From Stutzerimonas stutzeri KOS6 (GTDB taxonomy: Bacteria; Pseudomonadota; Gammaproteobacteria; Pseudomonadales; Pseudomonadaceae): 64,000 nt of DNA. A program made the position numbers and the translations under genes. Location of the stretch: NCBI RefSeq assembly GCF_000307775.2, contig NZ_KK020677.1, positions 521,095 to 585,094 of the forward strand, written 5' to 3'. Shown here in pieces: positions 56,447 through 64,000 of this stretch (position 1 is the stretch's first letter; each line of letters begins with the position of its first letter). The notes under the pieces were generated by a model that saw only the letters and a program-made list of their open reading frames with translations, did not search any database and was not told the DNA's origin.

Positions 56447-57061
56447 TCACCGCTTCATCCCCTTCACATCGGATTCAAATGCAGGGAAGTACAAAACATC
56501 CCTGCGGCTGCCTTGATGGATCAGATCCAACAGTCTCGGACTGGGCATGGCCGCATGTATCATGTTGTTGGCCGTTAGGAGATCGGCCTCGCGAAGTATC
56601 TTGAACAAGACCTGGCGCAATTTGCTTCGCGTCGCCGGGGTGATCTCATCCAGTTCTAAATGCCACTCGGATTTCCGGTTGAAGAAGGAATCAAAATCCT
56701 CGTGGGTCAGATCACTTTTCAGTGTGATGTATCGCTCTCGAAGCACTTCGACGGCAAAATCAGCGATGAATCTGTACCGACGGCAAACGGCGAGCCACAG
56801 GAGATAGGCCTGCTCTTGATGGCTGGCCTCAACAAGGAATTCAAGTTCGCCTTGAGTCAGCGCCCTAAGCCGAGAGACAACTTCGCGGCAGACTCGCTTG
56901 AGCGTATTCAGTGTTCTTGTCTGCAGTAAATTTTCTGCGATGACCTTGTCTCGAACAGAGTTCCAGTCGCCAAGATCAAGATACAGCGCGGCCAGCTTCA
57001 CCGATTCGCGGTGAAAGAGACTGCCCGTTGTAAATGACATGCTGTATCTGTCGTTACTCAT
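56447..57061 (-). CDS. brxA: BrxA (DUF1819) protein, intact, of a deleted BREX system
   Basis: 204 residues. The DUF1819 pattern is complete: YSMSFTTGSLFHRESVKLAALYLDLGDWNSVRDKVIAENLLQTRTLNTLKRVCREVVSRLRALT, YLLWLAVCRRYRFIADFAVEVLRERY, and the C-terminal RSKLRQVLFKILREADLLT. BrxA binds DNA and is part of type I BREX phage-defence systems. Here it is the only full BREX core gene left. It starts 6 bp after the helix-turn-helix gene and is followed by the truncated brxB. Confidence 0.82.
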   Translation of the reverse strand: MSNDRYSMSFTTGSLFHRESVKLAALYLDLGDWNSVRDKVIAENLLQTRTLNTLKRVCREVVSRLRALTQGELEFLVEASHQEQAYLLWLAVCRRYRFIADFAVEVLRERYITLKSDLTHEDFDSFFNRKSEWHLELDEITPATRSKLRQVLFKILREADLLTANNMIHAAMPSPRLLDLIHQGSRRDVLYFPAFESDVKGMKR

Positions 57062-57067
57062 TCTTGG

Positions 57068-57262
57068 TCAGGATTCCTTTTTGTGATGTTCGGCAGCGCC
57101 ACCGGCCTTCACCCATTCGTCCACCTCATCCTTCTTGAACTTCCAGAGGCGGCCCATGCGATGCGCGGGCATTTCATGTTTATCAATCCACTTGTACACG
57201 GTGTCATTGCTGACCCCGAGGTACTTGCAAATTTCACTTATCGATAACCAGCGGTCTTCCAT
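57068..57262 (-). CDS. Excisionase-type (HTH_17) helix-turn-helix protein
   Basis: 64 residues from ATG 57262, which has GAGGA at a proper distance; ATG 57271 is too close to it. The pattern WLSISEICKYLGVSNDTVYKWIDKHEMPAHRMGRLWKFKKDEVDEWVKAGG is the HTH_17/MerR-like DNA-binding domain. It precedes brxA by 6 bp and probably controlled the BREX operon. An inverted repeat GGGAGA/TCTCCC at 57331-57353 lies in the promoter region. Confidence 0.85.
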   Translation of the reverse strand: MEDRWLSISEICKYLGVSNDTVYKWIDKHEMPAHRMGRLWKFKKDEVDEWVKAGGAAEHHKKES

Positions 57263-57665
57263 CTCGGCCATTCCTCAAGCTCCTCGTGGGCGATTGGGGT
57301 TAAACCATGCGCTCGCCAGAGGCGAAGTAAGGGAGAGCAGGCGCAGTTCTCCCAGTTAAACCGCCTGAAAATATACCAGCCGGCAGACCGATGGCAAACG
57401 ATCTTTGCCGATTAAAGCCGATTATCCGCTAACAGGGTCGATGCCAGGCGCCTGGTCCGAGCCGGCTTCCAGCGTCGATGCGCGGCATCCCGTAGGTTCA
57501 GGCAGGAATGAAGTGCGTCCGCACAGCACCGCCGCCATCACCACTGGTACGCCGCTACGCCAACCATCGAGGCAAATCGGGTGCACCGCCCGTTCCGATT
57601 CTTTGCGGCACACCCCGGCCCCACGCCGCAGCATCCCGCCATCCAGACGACTGCGGAACGGCGTG
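57263..57665. other. Divergent promoter gap between the BREX remnant and RAQPRD gene
   Basis: About 400 bases. The left part holds the promoter of the minus-strand helix-turn-helix/brxA unit with GGGAGA (57331-57336) and TCTCCC (57348-57353). The right part leads into the RAQPRD gene. The frame upstream of ATG 57666 is open but has no protein-like content. No repeats marking the insertion edges were recognised. Confidence 0.45.
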
Positions 57666-58037
57666 ATGACATCCCTTGGCAACCCGACGACCCCTTGCCG
57701 CCGTGTGCCGGCCCTGGCCTTGGCGCTGATCATCGCGCTGGCCGGCGCATCGCCCGCATCGGCCGGCGATGCCACCGCTGAACACGAGCAACTGGCGGCC
57801 CTCGTCCGCCAGCTCAACCTGATCGACCGCCTCGCCGAGCACGCCGCCAATACCGCGCCGCAGGAACGCACCCGCTACCACTTCGACTACGCCCGACTGC
57901 GTGCCGACCTGAACCGCGTTCGCGCCGGCCTGCAGGACTACCTCGTGCCCCAGCGCGCCCAGCCGCGCGATCCCGTCCCGCTGGCCGGCGACTACGTCCG
58001 CCGCGACCGCGCCGACGACGAGGAGCCGTCGCCATGA
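57666..58037 (+). CDS. RAQPRD-family ICE protein (TIGR01690)
   Basis: 123 residues from ATG 57666. A signal peptide (about 15-38, VPALALALIIALAGASPASA) precedes a helical body and the signature QRAQPRDP near residue 98, with LAGDYVRR after it. The family is named for this motif and is restricted to this ICE class; it is periplasmic and of unknown role. It overlaps the next gene by 4 bases and opens the second part of the mating operon. Confidence 0.92.
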   Translation: MTSLGNPTTPCRRVPALALALIIALAGASPASAGDATAEHEQLAALVRQLNLIDRLAEHAANTAPQERTRYHFDYARLRADLNRVRAGLQDYLVPQRAQPRDPVPLAGDYVRRDRADDEEPSP

Positions 58038-58273
58038 CGCCCTCTGCCGATCAGGTCGCCGCCTTCCAGGCCAACGGCGGCTTTGCGCCTTCGGCCGTCG
58101 CTGCCGTGGTGCTGGGCTTCGTGTTCGCCGTGTTGCTGCTGTGGGGCGTGTGGGCTATGCGCACCGCCTACGTCGGCTGGGCCGAGCACCGCATCACTGA
58201 ACGTCAGTTCCTCGCCGTCGTCGTGCGCTTCGTGGCGATGTACCTGGTGCTGACCTTCTTCCTCCTCTCCTGA
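58034..58273 (+). CDS. TIGR03758-type ICE membrane protein
   Basis: 79 residues with two hydrophobic segments (about 20-43, AVAAVVLGFVFAVLLLWGVWAM, and 58-78, FLAVVVRFVAMYLVLTFFLL). The start FAPSAVAA and the loop TAYVGWAEHRITERQ fit the TIGR03758 family. It resembles the small membrane subunits near VirB2/VirB3 in type IV secretion systems. It overlaps the RAQPRD gene by 4 bases. Confidence 0.88.
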   Translation: MTPSADQVAAFQANGGFAPSAVAAVVLGFVFAVLLLWGVWAMRTAYVGWAEHRITERQFLAVVVRFVAMYLVLTFFLLS

Positions 58274-58295
58274 CCGTCACGAAGGGCCATACGCC

Positions 58296-58664
58296 ATGAA
58301 CACTCCAACGACATCCCATCGCATTCCGTCCCGCATCGCCGCTCCGCTGCTGCCGCTGGCGCTCGCGGGCCTGCCGCTGTCGGCCTTCGCGCAGGGCCTG
58401 CCGACCATGGAGGACCCTTCGCGCGGCCAGGGCAGCGGCATCCTGCAGACCTTGCAGAACTACGGCTACGACATCGTGCTGCTGATCGCGCTGCTCGTGG
58501 TCGCATCGATGTTCGTCGGTGTCTGCTATCACGCCTACACGCGCTACTCGGAGATCCACACCGGCCGCGCCACCTGGGGCCAGTTCGGCCTGACGGTCGC
58601 CGTGGGCGCGATCCTCCTGGTGGTCGGCATCTGGCTGCTCACCAAGGCCACCGGCGTGCTGTGA
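58296..58664 (+). CDS. TIGR03745-type ICE membrane protein (pilin-like)
   Basis: 122 residues. A signal peptide is likely (about 15-32, LLPLALAGLPLSAFA). The mature part has two membrane segments (about 50-75 and 95-118) separated by YTRYSEIHTGRATWGQFG. Size and layout are those of VirB2/TraA-type pilins, and the family occupies that place in the operon. It is the probable subunit of the transfer filament in this system; that is inference. Confidence 0.88.
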   Translation: MNTPTTSHRIPSRIAAPLLPLALAGLPLSAFAQGLPTMEDPSRGQGSGILQTLQNYGYDIVLLIALLVVASMFVGVCYHAYTRYSEIHTGRATWGQFGLTVAVGAILLVVGIWLLTKATGVL

Positions 58665-58676
58665 GGGCGGCAAGCG

Positions 58677-59087
58677 ATGGCCGTCCCTTCGGAGACCCCG
58701 CAAGACACGCTGGTGACCTTCCTGCCGCATCGGCTGAACCGCCAGCCGGTGGTCGTGCGCGGGCTGACCGCCGACGAGTTGTGGATCTGCACCGGCCTGT
58801 CGGCCGCCGCCGGGTTCGCGCTCGGCCTGCCGCTGGCCTGGCTCACGCACAGCATCGCCGTGGTGCCCACGCTGATCGTCGCCGGTATCGCGCTGGGCGT
58901 CTTCGTCGGTGGCGGCTTCCTGCGCGCGCAGAAGCGCGGCCGGCCCGACACCTGGCTCTACCGGCAGCTCCAGTGGCGGCTGGCATTGCGGCACCCGGCG
59001 CTGGCAGCGCTCCTGGGCGGCCAGCGCCTCATCACCCGCTCGGGCTACTGGACTACCCGGCGCAATGCCGATCGAGGTACGCCATGA
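58677..59087 (+). CDS. TIGR03750-type conjugal transfer protein
   Basis: 136 residues. It contains FLPHRLNRQPVVVRGLTADELWICTGLSAAAGFALGLPLAW, two close membrane segments (about 35-60 and 63-85) and a basic end. The order TIGR03758, 03745, 03750 mirrors the small VirB2/VirB3-like membrane genes of type IV secretion. It overlaps the following gene by 4 bases. Confidence 0.9.
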   Translation: MAVPSETPQDTLVTFLPHRLNRQPVVVRGLTADELWICTGLSAAAGFALGLPLAWLTHSIAVVPTLIVAGIALGVFVGGGFLRAQKRGRPDTWLYRQLQWRLALRHPALAALLGGQRLITRSGYWTTRRNADRGTP

Positions 59088-59776
59088 GCCGTTTCAAGAA
59101 CGAGGTTGCGCACCTGCAGGCGCACGTGAAGACGTTGCGTCTGGGGGCCGGCGCGTTGTTCGTGGTGGCGCTGCTGCTCGGCTTCGGTTGGTGGAGTGCG
59201 CCGAAGAGTCTGACCATCCATGTGCCGCCGGACTTGCGCTCGGGCAGCACGCGCAAGTGGTGGGACGTGCCGCCCGAGAGCGTGTATGCCTTCTCCTTCT
59301 ACATCTGGCAGCAGGTACAGCGCTGGCCCACGAACGGCGAAGAAGACTACCCGCGCAACCTGCGCGCGCTGTCGGCCTACCTGACGCCGAGCTGCCGGGC
59401 CTTCCTGCAGCAGGACTACGAGTACCGGCGTGCCAGTGGCGAGCTGCGTCAGCGCGTGCGCGGCATCTACGAGATTCCCGGCCGCGGCTACGGCGATGAT
59501 CCGGCCACGCGCGTCAAGGTGGTTTCCGACCGCGATTGGATCGTCACGCTCGACGTGAGCGCGGACGAATACTACGGCTCCGAGCAGGTCAAGCGCGCCC
59601 TGGTGCGCTACCCCATCAAGGTCGTCCGGCTGGACATCGACCCCGAGCACAACCCCTTCGGCCTGGCGCTGGACTGCTACGCCAGCGCACCCCAGCGCAT
59701 CGAACCGTCGCCGACGCCGACCCAGGCCGGCGTGCCCGCCAATGCCTCCGGCCATCTGCAGGGAGACTCCCCATGA
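59084..59776 (+). CDS. TIGR03746/DUF2895 ICE protein (VirB8-like, PFL_4703)
   Basis: 230 residues. A single N-terminal membrane helix (about 20-40, GAGALFVVALLLGFGWW) is followed by a periplasmic domain containing VPPESVYAFSFYIWQQVQRWPTNGEEDYPRNL and SCRAFLQQDYEYRRASGELRQRVRGIYEIPGRGY. Topology and place are those of VirB8/TraE-type bitopic proteins, the assembly core at the inner membrane. It overlaps both neighbours by 4 bases. Confidence 0.9.
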   Translation: MSRFKNEVAHLQAHVKTLRLGAGALFVVALLLGFGWWSAPKSLTIHVPPDLRSGSTRKWWDVPPESVYAFSFYIWQQVQRWPTNGEEDYPRNLRALSAYLTPSCRAFLQQDYEYRRASGELRQRVRGIYEIPGRGYGDDPATRVKVVSDRDWIVTLDVSADEYYGSEQVKRALVRYPIKVVRLDIDPEHNPFGLALDCYASAPQRIEPSPTPTQAGVPANASGHLQGDSP

Positions 59777-60687
59777 AGCCCGTTAACTGGTCGGCCCTGG
59801 CCGGCGTCCTGCTGATCCTCGGTTTCGTGCCGGCCAGCCAGGCCGTGGAAATCCTGCGTTGGGAGCGCCTGCCCCTGCCGGTGCCGCTGGTGGTCGGCCA
59901 GGAGCGCGTGGTCTTCATCGACCGCAATGTGCGCGTCGGCGTGCCGGCCAGCGTCGGCGACCACCTGCGCGTGCAGAGTGCGGGCGGCGCGATCTACCTG
60001 CGGGCGAGCGAGCCGATTCCGCCCACGCGGCTGCAACTGCAGGACGTGGAATCCGGCGCGCTGATCCTGCTCGACATCGCCGCCGAGCCGGCGAAGGACG
60101 GCCAGGCGCCGCTGGAGCCGGTGCGCATCGTGGAAGCGGAAGCCCCCGCGAAGCGCTACGGCGGCGGTGCAGCAAGCGGCGCGGACGAGCAGGCCGATGC
60201 GCCCGCGGACAAACCCCTTCTCCGGCGCGAAACGCCGGTACCGGTCGTGCTGACGCGCCATGCCGCGCAGAGCCTGTACGCGCCGCTGCGCACCGTCGAG
60301 CCGGTCGCCGGCATCGGGCGCGTGAACCTGCGCCGCGGCCTCGCGCTGGACACCTTGCTGCCGACGCTGCCGGTGCACGCGCGGGCACTGGTCGCGTGGC
60401 GCCTGGAAGACCAGTGGGTGACGGCCGTGCGACTCACCAACACCTCGGCGCGCTGGCTCGACCTCGACCCGCGCGCCCTGCAGGGGAACTTCGTGGCGGC
60501 GACCTTCCAGCATCCGAACCTGGGGCCGGCCGGTACCCCGTCCGACACCACGGTGCTCTATCTGGTCACGCGCGGCCACGGCCTGGCCGAGTCGCTGCTG
60601 CCGGCGCTGAGCCCGATCGACGCCAGCGTGAACCTGCCGCCGGCCGCCGCGGCCGGCTCGACCGGAGGAGCGCGCGATGAAGAGTAA
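59773..60687 (+). CDS. TIGR03749 ICE protein (VirB9/TraK-like, PFL_4704)
   Basis: 304 residues. A signal peptide (about 1-24) is followed by VEILRWERLPLPVPLVVGQERVVFIDRNVRVGVPASV, a beta-rich N-terminal domain, a charged linker at about 115-150 and a beta C-terminal domain. TraK/VirB9-like secretins make the outer part of the channel, and the family fits that position. It overlaps the next gene by 11 bases. Confidence 0.9.
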   Translation: MKPVNWSALAGVLLILGFVPASQAVEILRWERLPLPVPLVVGQERVVFIDRNVRVGVPASVGDHLRVQSAGGAIYLRASEPIPPTRLQLQDVESGALILLDIAAEPAKDGQAPLEPVRIVEAEAPAKRYGGGAASGADEQADAPADKPLLRRETPVPVVLTRHAAQSLYAPLRTVEPVAGIGRVNLRRGLALDTLLPTLPVHARALVAWRLEDQWVTAVRLTNTSARWLDLDPRALQGNFVAATFQHPNLGPAGTPSDTTVLYLVTRGHGLAESLLPALSPIDASVNLPPAAAAGSTGGARDEE

Positions 60688-62110
60688 TCCGCTGCTCAAG
60701 TGGCTGCTGATCCCGATGGCGCTGCTGCTGGTGTTCGTCGGCATCAAGCTGTTCTCCGGCGCCCCCGGCGGCCAGCCCGCCCCCAAGGGCGCGGCCGGTA
60801 CGCTCACGCCCGAGGAGATGAAAGCCCTGGGCATCGCTGGCGACACGCCGCGCGATACCGTCGCCACGCTGGTGGCCCAGGTGAAGCAGTTGCGCACCGA
60901 GCTGCAGAGCGCGCTCGGCGACAACAAGCAGCACAAGGCCGAGAACGAGCGCCTGCGTGCGCGGGAAGGCGCGATCGACCAACGCATCCAGAGCGCGCTG
61001 GAAGGCGAACGCAATCGCCTGGAGCAGGAGCGCACCCAGGTGGCCAGCGACAGGCAGCAGACCCAGTTGCTGCTGCAGGATCTGCAGCGGCAACTGGACG
61101 GCCTTGCCGGCAAGGGTGGCCCGTCCGACCTGCCCGTCGGGCTGGGGCTGGAAGAGGGTGATGGCCAGCGCTTCAACCGCGGCGCCGGTGGCACGCAGTG
61201 GGTCGAGCCCGACGATGCCAAGGTCGACGCCAGGAACGGCAGCAAGGAGCCGAGCTTTCCCCTGAGCTTCGGGCCGGGCCAGAAAAGCCTGTCGGCCGCA
61301 GTGGAATCGGTCGCCGACGTCGGCAGCCGCGCGGTGGGCGCATCCACGAAGGCGGTCTACACCGTGCCGTCGAACTCGACGCTCATGGGGTCGATTGCCA
61401 TGACGGCGCTGATCGGGCGCGTGCCGATCGACGGAACCGTCAACGATCCCTATCCGTTCAAGGTTCTGATCGGCCCGGACAACCTCACGGCCAACGGCAT
61501 CGACATCCCCGACGTGGCCGGCGCCGTGGTCAGCGGCACGGCCTCGGGCGACTGGACGCTCTCGTGCGTGCGCGGGCAAATCCGCTCGGTCACGTTCGTG
61601 TTCCAGGACGGCACCATCCGCACGGTGCCGGAGGACAGCAGCAAGGGCGGCAGCAGCGGCGGCAACGCGGGTCACAACGGCGCCAGCATCCAAGGCGGCC
61701 TGGGCTGGATCAGCGACCCCTACGGCATTCCCTGCGTCAGCGGCGAGCGGCGCAGCAACGCCCAGCAGTACCTGGGCAGCCAGGCGCTCATCACCGCGGC
61801 CGGCGCCGGCGCGGCCTCGCTCATCAAGTCCGACAACGGTAGCGTGGCCGTGGTCGCCAACAGCAACGGTTCGCTGGGCACCGTCGGCATCAGCGGCAAC
61901 GAAGCGATGGGCCGCATCCTCGCGGGCGGCGTGCGCGACATGGCCGATTGGGTCAACAAGCTCTACGGCCAGGCCTTCGCGGCGGTCTACGTGCAGCCGG
62001 GCGCCAAAGTGGCCGTGCATCTGGAGCAGCCGCTCGACATCGACTACGACGCCAAGGGGCGTCGGGTCCACCACCGCACCGGAGAAGCCCATGCATCGGA
62101 TCTGGATTGA
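60677..62110 (+). CDS. TIGR03752 ICE protein (TraB/VirB10-like, PFL_4705)
   Basis: 477 residues. It starts with a membrane anchor (about 8-28, WLLIPMALLLVFVGIKLF), then a helical coiled coil (about 68-150, VKQLRTELQSALGDNKQHKAENERLRAREGAI) and a C-terminal VirB10-like beta domain (YTVPSNSTLMGSIAMTALIGRVPIDGTVNDPYPFKVLI, then QPGAKVAVHLEQPLDIDY). Such proteins span the envelope and gate the channel. It overlaps the lipoprotein gene by 20 bases. Confidence 0.92.
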   Translation: MKSNPLLKWLLIPMALLLVFVGIKLFSGAPGGQPAPKGAAGTLTPEEMKALGIAGDTPRDTVATLVAQVKQLRTELQSALGDNKQHKAENERLRAREGAIDQRIQSALEGERNRLEQERTQVASDRQQTQLLLQDLQRQLDGLAGKGGPSDLPVGLGLEEGDGQRFNRGAGGTQWVEPDDAKVDARNGSKEPSFPLSFGPGQKSLSAAVESVADVGSRAVGASTKAVYTVPSNSTLMGSIAMTALIGRVPIDGTVNDPYPFKVLIGPDNLTANGIDIPDVAGAVVSGTASGDWTLSCVRGQIRSVTFVFQDGTIRTVPEDSSKGGSSGGNAGHNGASIQGGLGWISDPYGIPCVSGERRSNAQQYLGSQALITAAGAGAASLIKSDNGSVAVVANSNGSLGTVGISGNEAMGRILAGGVRDMADWVNKLYGQAFAAVYVQPGAKVAVHLEQPLDIDYDAKGRRVHHRTGEAHASDLD

Positions 62111-62525
62111 CGCGGCCGCCGTGCTGCTGGCGGCCACCCTGCTCGGCGGCTGCGCTACCAGCAAGGAGAAGCTGCTGCCGCACGGCGACAGCACCATGCT
62201 CGACATCTGGCATCAGGAGACCGGCGGAAGCGCGGGCGGCGGCCAGGCCGCCCGGCAACTGCTCGATGCGCGCCAGGGCCTGCGCCGGCCGCTGACCGAG
62301 GCCGATGTGCAGGCGGCGCCAGGCATGCAGGCGCGCTACACCCGTACCGCGCAGAACGAGATTCACCGCCAGTTCCACCGCCTGCCGAATCCCGACCTGG
62401 TGATGTACGTGTTCCCGCACCTGGCGGGCACCGACCCGGTGCCGGTGCCCGGCTACAGCACGGTGTTCCCGCTCTACCAGCGCGTGCAGTACGCGATGCC
62501 GGGCGAGCGCGTGGAGGACTACTGA
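62091..62525 (+). CDS. TIGR03751 ICE lipoprotein (VirB7/TraV-like)
   Basis: 144 residues. The signal sequence ends in a lipobox LLGGC with the cysteine near residue 21. The family segment RRPLTEADVQAAPGMQARYTRTAQNEIHRQFHRLPNPDLVMYVFPHL and PVPGYSTVFPLYQRVQYAMPGE are complete. It would anchor the channel to the outer membrane. The stop overlaps the ATPase start (TGATG). Confidence 0.92.
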   Translation: MHRIWIDAAAVLLAATLLGGCATSKEKLLPHGDSTMLDIWHQETGGSAGGGQAARQLLDARQGLRRPLTEADVQAAPGMQARYTRTAQNEIHRQFHRLPNPDLVMYVFPHLAGTDPVPVPGYSTVFPLYQRVQYAMPGERVEDY

Positions 62526-64000
62526 TGGCCTGGTCGCTGCCGTGGTCACGCAAGCCCGACGCATCGCCTGCTGACGCCGTAGATGCGGCCGATGATGCCT
62601 GGGCACGGCACGTAACGGCCTTGGCGGCACAGGGTGTCGCCGAGCCGGGCAGCGCGCTCGGCCGGGGCCGGCGCAGGCCGGCCACCCAGGCCGACCACGA
62701 TGCGCTCTATGGGGTCGCGCCGTCGTTCGCGGACTTGCTGCCCTGGGTCGAGTATCTGCCCGACACCAAGTGCATGCTGCTGGAAGATGGCCAGTCGGTG
62801 GCGGCCTTCTTCGAGCTGGCGCCGGTCGGCACCGAGGGCCGCGAGATGGCCTGGCTGTGGCAGGCGCGCGATGCGCTGGAGAACGCCCTGCAGGACTCCT
62901 TCGACGAGTTGGACGACAACCCCTGGGTGGTGCAGCTCTACGCTCAGGACGAGGCCGACTGGGACAACTATCTGCGCTCCCTGGCGAACTATCTGCAGCC
63001 GCGTGCGCAGGGCAGCGCGTTCAGCGACTTCTACCTACGCTTCTTCGCCCATCACCTGCGGGCCATCGCCAAGCCGGGTGGCCTGTTCGAGGACACCACG
63101 GTGACGCGCCTGCCGTGGCGCGGCCAGGTCCGGCGCGTGCGCATGGTGGTCTACCGCCGCACGTCCGCGGCCCCGGCCTCGCGGCGCGGCCAGTCGCCCG
63201 AGCAGGCGCTGACCACGATCTGCGACCGCCTCGTCGGCGGGCTGGCGAATGCCGGCGTGAAAGCCCGACGTCTCGGCGCGGCGGACATCCACGCCTGGCT
63301 GATGCGCTGGTTCAACCCGAATCCGACCCTACTCGGCGCCACTGCCGAAGATCGGGAACGCTTCTACGCGCTGACCCGCTACCCGGAAGAGCGGGAGGAG
63401 GGCGAGATCGAACTCGCCGGCGGCACCGACTTCGCGCAGCGCCTGTTCTTCGGCCAGCCCCGCTCGGACGTGCCCAACGGCCTGTGGTTCTTCGACGGCA
63501 TGCCGCATCGGGTGATCGTGATGGATCGCCTGCGCACGCCACCCGTGACGGGCCATCTGACGGGCGAGACGCGCAAAGGCGGCGATGCCATGAACGCGCT
63601 GTTCGACCAGATGCCCGAGGACACGGTGATGTGCCTGACGCTGGTCGCCACGCCCCAGGACGTACTGGAGGCGCACCTCAACCACCTCGCCAGGAAGGCC
63701 GTCGGCGAGACCCTGGCCTCGGAGCAGACCCGGCAGGACGTCCAGCAGGCGCGCGGCCTGATCGGCAGCGCGCACAAGCTCTACCGCGGCGCGCTGGCTT
63801 TCTACCTGCGCGGCCGCGACCTGGCCCAGCTCGATGCGCGCGGCCTGCAGCTCGTCAACGTGATGCTCAACGCCGGCCTGCAACCGGTACGCGAAGAGGA
63901 CGAGGTGGCGCCGCTGAACAGCTATCTGCGCTGGCTGCCGTGCGTGTTCGATCCGGCTGCCGACAAGCGCCAGTGGTACACCCAGCTCATGTTCGCGCAA
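62525..64000 (+). CDS. TIGR03744 conjugative transfer ATPase (VirB4/TraC-like), C-terminus outside window
   Basis: At least 492 residues from ATG 62525, open to the right edge. The visible part is the family's N-terminal VirB4-like region: YGVAPSFADLLPWVEYLPDTKCMLLEDGQSVAAFFELAPVGTEGRE and FNPNPTLLGATAEDRERFYALTRYP, up to LNSYLRWLPCVFDPAADKRQWYTQLMFAQ. The Walker motifs lie downstream of the window end. The full gene should power pilus assembly and transfer. Further right one expects the rest of the mating genes, the relaxase, the integrase and the tRNA-Gly end of the element. Confidence 0.92.
   Translation, partial: MAWSLPWSRKPDASPADAVDAADDAWARHVTALAAQGVAEPGSALGRGRRRPATQADHDALYGVAPSFADLLPWVEYLPDTKCMLLEDGQSVAAFFELAPVGTEGREMAWLWQARDALENALQDSFDELDDNPWVVQLYAQDEADWDNYLRSLANYLQPRAQGSAFSDFYLRFFAHHLRAIAKPGGLFEDTTVTRLPWRGQVRRVRMVVYRRTSAAPASRRGQSPEQALTTICDRLVGGLANAGVKARRLGAADIHAWLMRWFNPNPTLLGATAEDRERFYALTRYPEEREEGEIELAGGTDFAQRLFFGQPRSDVPNGLWFFDGMPHRVIVMDRLRTPPVTGHLTGETRKGGDAMNALFDQMPEDTVMCLTLVATPQDVLEAHLNHLARKAVGETLASEQTRQDVQQARGLIGSAHKLYRGALAFYLRGRDLAQLDARGLQLVNVMLNAGLQPVREEDEVAPLNSYLRWLPCVFDPAADKRQWYTQLMFAQ

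Noticed and set aside
1-64000. CRISPR array
   Set aside because: No regularly spaced direct repeats of 25-40 bp and no cas genes were seen on reading both strands.
1-64000. Complete insertion sequences or transposase genes
   Set aside because: No transposase or terminal inverted repeats of a known IS were recognised, although two cargo sites are present.

Overview
The window is high-GC proteobacterial DNA. From about position 3538 to the right edge it is one end and most of the core of an integrative and conjugative element (ICE) of the ICEclc / PAGI-2 / PFGI-1 / SPI-7 family. The host looks beta- or gammaproteobacterial. A GC-rich intergenic repeat at 49209-49283 resembles a sequence common in Comamonadaceae, but the host cannot be fixed from this window.

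Layout. 1-3537 is flanking chromosome: the N-terminal part of a giant FecR-like/VCBS-repeat surface protein, a PAS-winged-helix regulator, and a decayed tract ending in a terminator hairpin. At 3538-3555 lies an exact 18-bp copy of the 3' end of tRNA-Gly(CCC), oriented so that it is the distal attachment core of an element extending to the right. 3804-17093 is cargo: a LysR regulator, a TetR regulator with a palindromic operator, a YbhFSR-like ABC efflux system with an outer-membrane factor, then DUF2892, beta-CASP MBL, LOG-family, LpxR-like and cytochrome c genes. 17131-24009 is the regulatory core: a decayed LysR gene, an intact TciR-like LysR gene, a 251-residue BisR-like protein, then alpA-parA-shi-parB(bisD)-bisC. 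This is the order of the ICEclc bistability cascade. 24013-41635 is the replication/maintenance module: an STY4528-like gene, a parDE toxin-antitoxin pair, a broken LOTUS-domain gene, a PFL_4669-family gene, DUF3158, ssb, topB, a run of ICE hypothetical genes each with its own leader hairpin, an adenine-methyltransferase-like gene and a large helicase. 41802-47638 (minus strand) is a defence island: a TIR-STAND-TPR protein and an ABC-three-component (DUF2326) system under an XRE-type regulator. 47942-54049 and 57666-64000 are the conjugation genes (pilL2, a PFL_4693-family gene, a transglycosylase, a PFL_4695-family gene, traD, TIGR03747, then RAQPRD, TIGR03758, 03745, 03750, 03746, 03749, 03752, 03751 and the VirB4-like ATPase, cut by the window edge). 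They are interrupted at 54051-57262 by a second cargo site holding the wreck of a type-I-like BREX system: a helix-turn-helix gene, intact brxA, and the 5' end of brxB joined to the 3' end of brxL.

The most striking non-coding signal is a roughly 70-nt element present three times (31578, 33520, 35040). Each copy has three hairpins whose stems vary by compensating or wobble changes. Each copy lies in the leader of an ICE gene, and two of them follow an intrinsic terminator. The third precedes a DUF3577 gene, so the element may correspond to a catalogued DUF3577 RNA candidate; I cannot check this. Other regulatory candidates are paired 12-bp palindromes 21 bp apart upstream of alpA, a Shine-Dalgarno-masking hairpin before pilL2, and repeats bracketing the parDE-LOTUS module.
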